Shown: piece by piece, positions 63,222-64,000 of the stretch
Layout of the letters: the number at the start of each line of letters is the position of its first letter
Position numbering within the stretch: the stretch's first letter is position 1
Source of the DNA: Viscum album
Taxonomy: Eukaryota > Streptophyta > Magnoliopsida > Santalales > Viscaceae
NCBI GenBank assembly: GCA_963277665.1
Contig: OY728122.1
Coordinates: 2,124,450,024-2,124,514,023, forward strand
Direction of reading: 5' to 3'
Length of the DNA: 64,000 bases
The notes under the pieces: model-generated
Seen by the model: only the letters and a program-made list of their open reading frames with translations
What the model was told of the DNA's origin: nothing
The model's database searches: none
Position numbers and translations under genes: made by a program

Positions 63222-63617
63222 ATGCAAAGACAATTTCAGACTGCATCTCCCGCTCCTCCACCTCCCCCTGCAGACCCCATTATTTATCCTCCACCTCCGC
63301 CAGTAGCTCTCGCTCCCCCACCTCAGCCTGCAGACCCCATTTTTTATCCTACGCCTCCGCCGCAACTTCCTACTTATTGCGAGTTGTATGTTGATGATTC
63401 TCAACATCATATAGTAGCATATGGGTTGGTATATTGTATAGAAGATACAGTTCATCATCAACAATTAGAGTTAGAGAATCAGAGGGTCACTATACATGAT
63501 ATTATAGATAGATTAGCTAGGGTACCAATACCTACAGATGAGGTGGCGACAGTTGGACAGAGTATCGGCCATTTTTTAATTTGGCCATCCAGACTTCTTC
63601 GACTCATTACCATAGAG
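63222..63617 (+). pseudogene. CACTA second gene, middle part: proline-rich linker and DUF8039-like segment
   Basis: In frame with the preceding part across the TAA at 63219. A proline-rich linker (63243-63370, PAPPPPPADP and a second PPPQPADP repeat) leads into CELYVDDSQHHIVAYGLVY, HHQQLELENQRVTIHDIIDR, LARVPIPTD and VGQSIGHFLIWPSRL. I recognise this pattern (C-L..VA.G.VY...G...V.V..V......PIP......VG.A.G..I.WP..L) from plant transposon proteins that carry a Ulp1 protease domain; the family number DUF8039 is from memory. The segment ends at a donor GTATGA (63618). The two linker halves look like a short duplication (period about 60 bp). Confidence 0.7.
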
Positions 63618-63703
63618 GTATGAATGTTATATCTTTTATTTTATTTTTTTATTAAAGTTGTTTTATCATTTGAAAACTAATATATTTTTCAATTTTTTTA
63701 CAG

Positions 63704-63955
63704 GAATAATTCAAAGGTATATAAATACTGTATAGACAACAACAAAGACAAATGGCTATGACATCAAATACAGATTCAAATGGTCTTGATAGATTGTTAA
63801 GATATTCACATTTGTTGTCGGGTTATTACGAGTTTCCAATGGAAGATCATGTTTGTGGAAGTGAAATAAGAGTGGAGATTATAAAAACTGATATCATGGA
63901 GCTTGTTACTGGAGATAATTTGGGCATCAAAGTGGTGCAAATATTTTCCATATAA
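63704..63955 (+). pseudogene. CACTA second gene, C-terminal part: N-terminal flank of a Ulp1-like (C48) protease region, incomplete
   Basis: Follows acceptor TTTTTTACAG (63703). The readable frame gives LLRYSHLLSGYYEFPMEDHV, then SEIRVEIIKTDIMELVTGDN and IKVVQIFSI. This resembles the sequence just before the catalytic core in plant transposon Ulp1-like proteins (F..E..I...DI..L.....I...VI..YM..L). Ulp1 proteases cleave SUMO-like modifiers; whether this copy could is not visible, since the His-Asp-Cys core would lie beyond the window. The frame closes with a stop at 63953. Two stops occur early in the exon if joined in this frame. The assignment is by pattern memory and is moderate. Confidence 0.55.
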
Positions 63956-64000
63956 GTTTTAACACCTTTTCCCTATGATATATTTATTAAAAATGTATAC

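Larger units (their letters stand above)
55145..64000 (+). mobile_element. CACTA/EnSpm DNA transposon (left end; right end outside window)
   Basis: Left terminus CACTAGTGTAGAAAACG inside the G3 gag-pol region. Then come a hairpin-type subterminal array, a leader exon, a long 5' intron, a TNP2-type transposase and a second gene of TNP1/Transposase_24 type with a Ulp1-like extension, all on the plus strand. CACTA elements move by cut and paste, with TNP2 as transposase and a TNP1/TNPA-like protein binding the subterminal repeats. Expected 3-bp target duplication: GTG (55142-55144) should be found after the right terminus. At least 8.86 kb long. Its coding regions are far better preserved than those around it, so it is the youngest element seen. 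Confidence 0.95.

Noticed and set aside
1..64000. A host protein-coding gene
   Set aside because: Every readable domain is of transposon origin; no conserved plant housekeeping motif was recognised, although small exons in AT-rich stretches cannot be ruled out by eye.

Overview
This is nuclear DNA from a plant. It is AT-rich and I recognise no host gene in it. Every protein signature I can read belongs to a plant transposable element, and most are broken by stop codons and frameshifts. The mix (Ty3/gypsy elements, one resembling the Tekay/Del chromovirus group, two Ty1/copia elements, a LINE with a C-terminal RNase H, a tRNA-derived SINE, a hAT-like GGGTCGGG end and a CACTA/EnSpm element) points to the repeat-rich intergenic space of a large angiosperm genome. 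The species cannot be told from the sequence.

Layout. 1-9,300: a GGGTYGGGT-rich block, AT-rich filler, the 3' half of a copia element with its 3' LTR (LTR start at 5634), then a decayed LINE reverse transcriptase/RNase H. 9,340-21,685: a complete but dead Ty3/gypsy element (called G1 here) with two 2.3-2.4 kb LTRs. Its integrase/chromodomain junction is split by an antisense LTR-like insert (17,371-19,006). 21,688-27,200: a copia element on the minus strand, cut within its reverse transcriptase exactly where G1 ends. Its presumed LTR carries a 37-38 bp minisatellite. Near 27,700 there is an antisense SINE. 28,493-35,307: a second Ty3/gypsy element (G2). 35,308-44,758: a LARD-like element with 3.6 kb LTRs around 2.2 kb of non-coding DNA, followed by a piece of G2-like LTR. 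45,500-51,700: poorly readable DNA with an antisense gypsy integrase scrap and a 155-bp tandem repeat. 51,711-55,144: a third Ty3/gypsy element (G3: LTR, primer binding site, gag). A CACTA transposon interrupts G3 at 55,145 and runs off the window end.

The CACTA element is the best preserved unit. It has a CACTA terminus, 13 hairpin subterminal repeats with a period near 51 bp, and a GC-richer leader. A 2.26 kb 5' intron follows, containing a guanine-rich array. Next come a nearly continuous TNP2-type transposase (4 stops, 1 frameshift) and a second multi-exon gene. That gene reads as Transposase_24, then a proline-rich/DUF8039-like segment, then the N-terminal flank of a Ulp1-like protease region.

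Most worth a second look: (1) the LARD-like element, whose two LTRs are nearly equal in length (3617 and 3610 bp) and carry triplicated 180-bp modules and a 24-bp array; (2) a splice-donor-like motif in the leader part of the LTRs of the gypsy-type families here, usually paired with an acceptor-like site near the LTR end, suggesting an intron inside the LTR; (3) element junctions without target-site duplications that suggest recombination between elements; (4) the CACTA hairpin array and the composite second gene. I did not find a previously undescribed biochemical system; the novelty is in repeat architecture.
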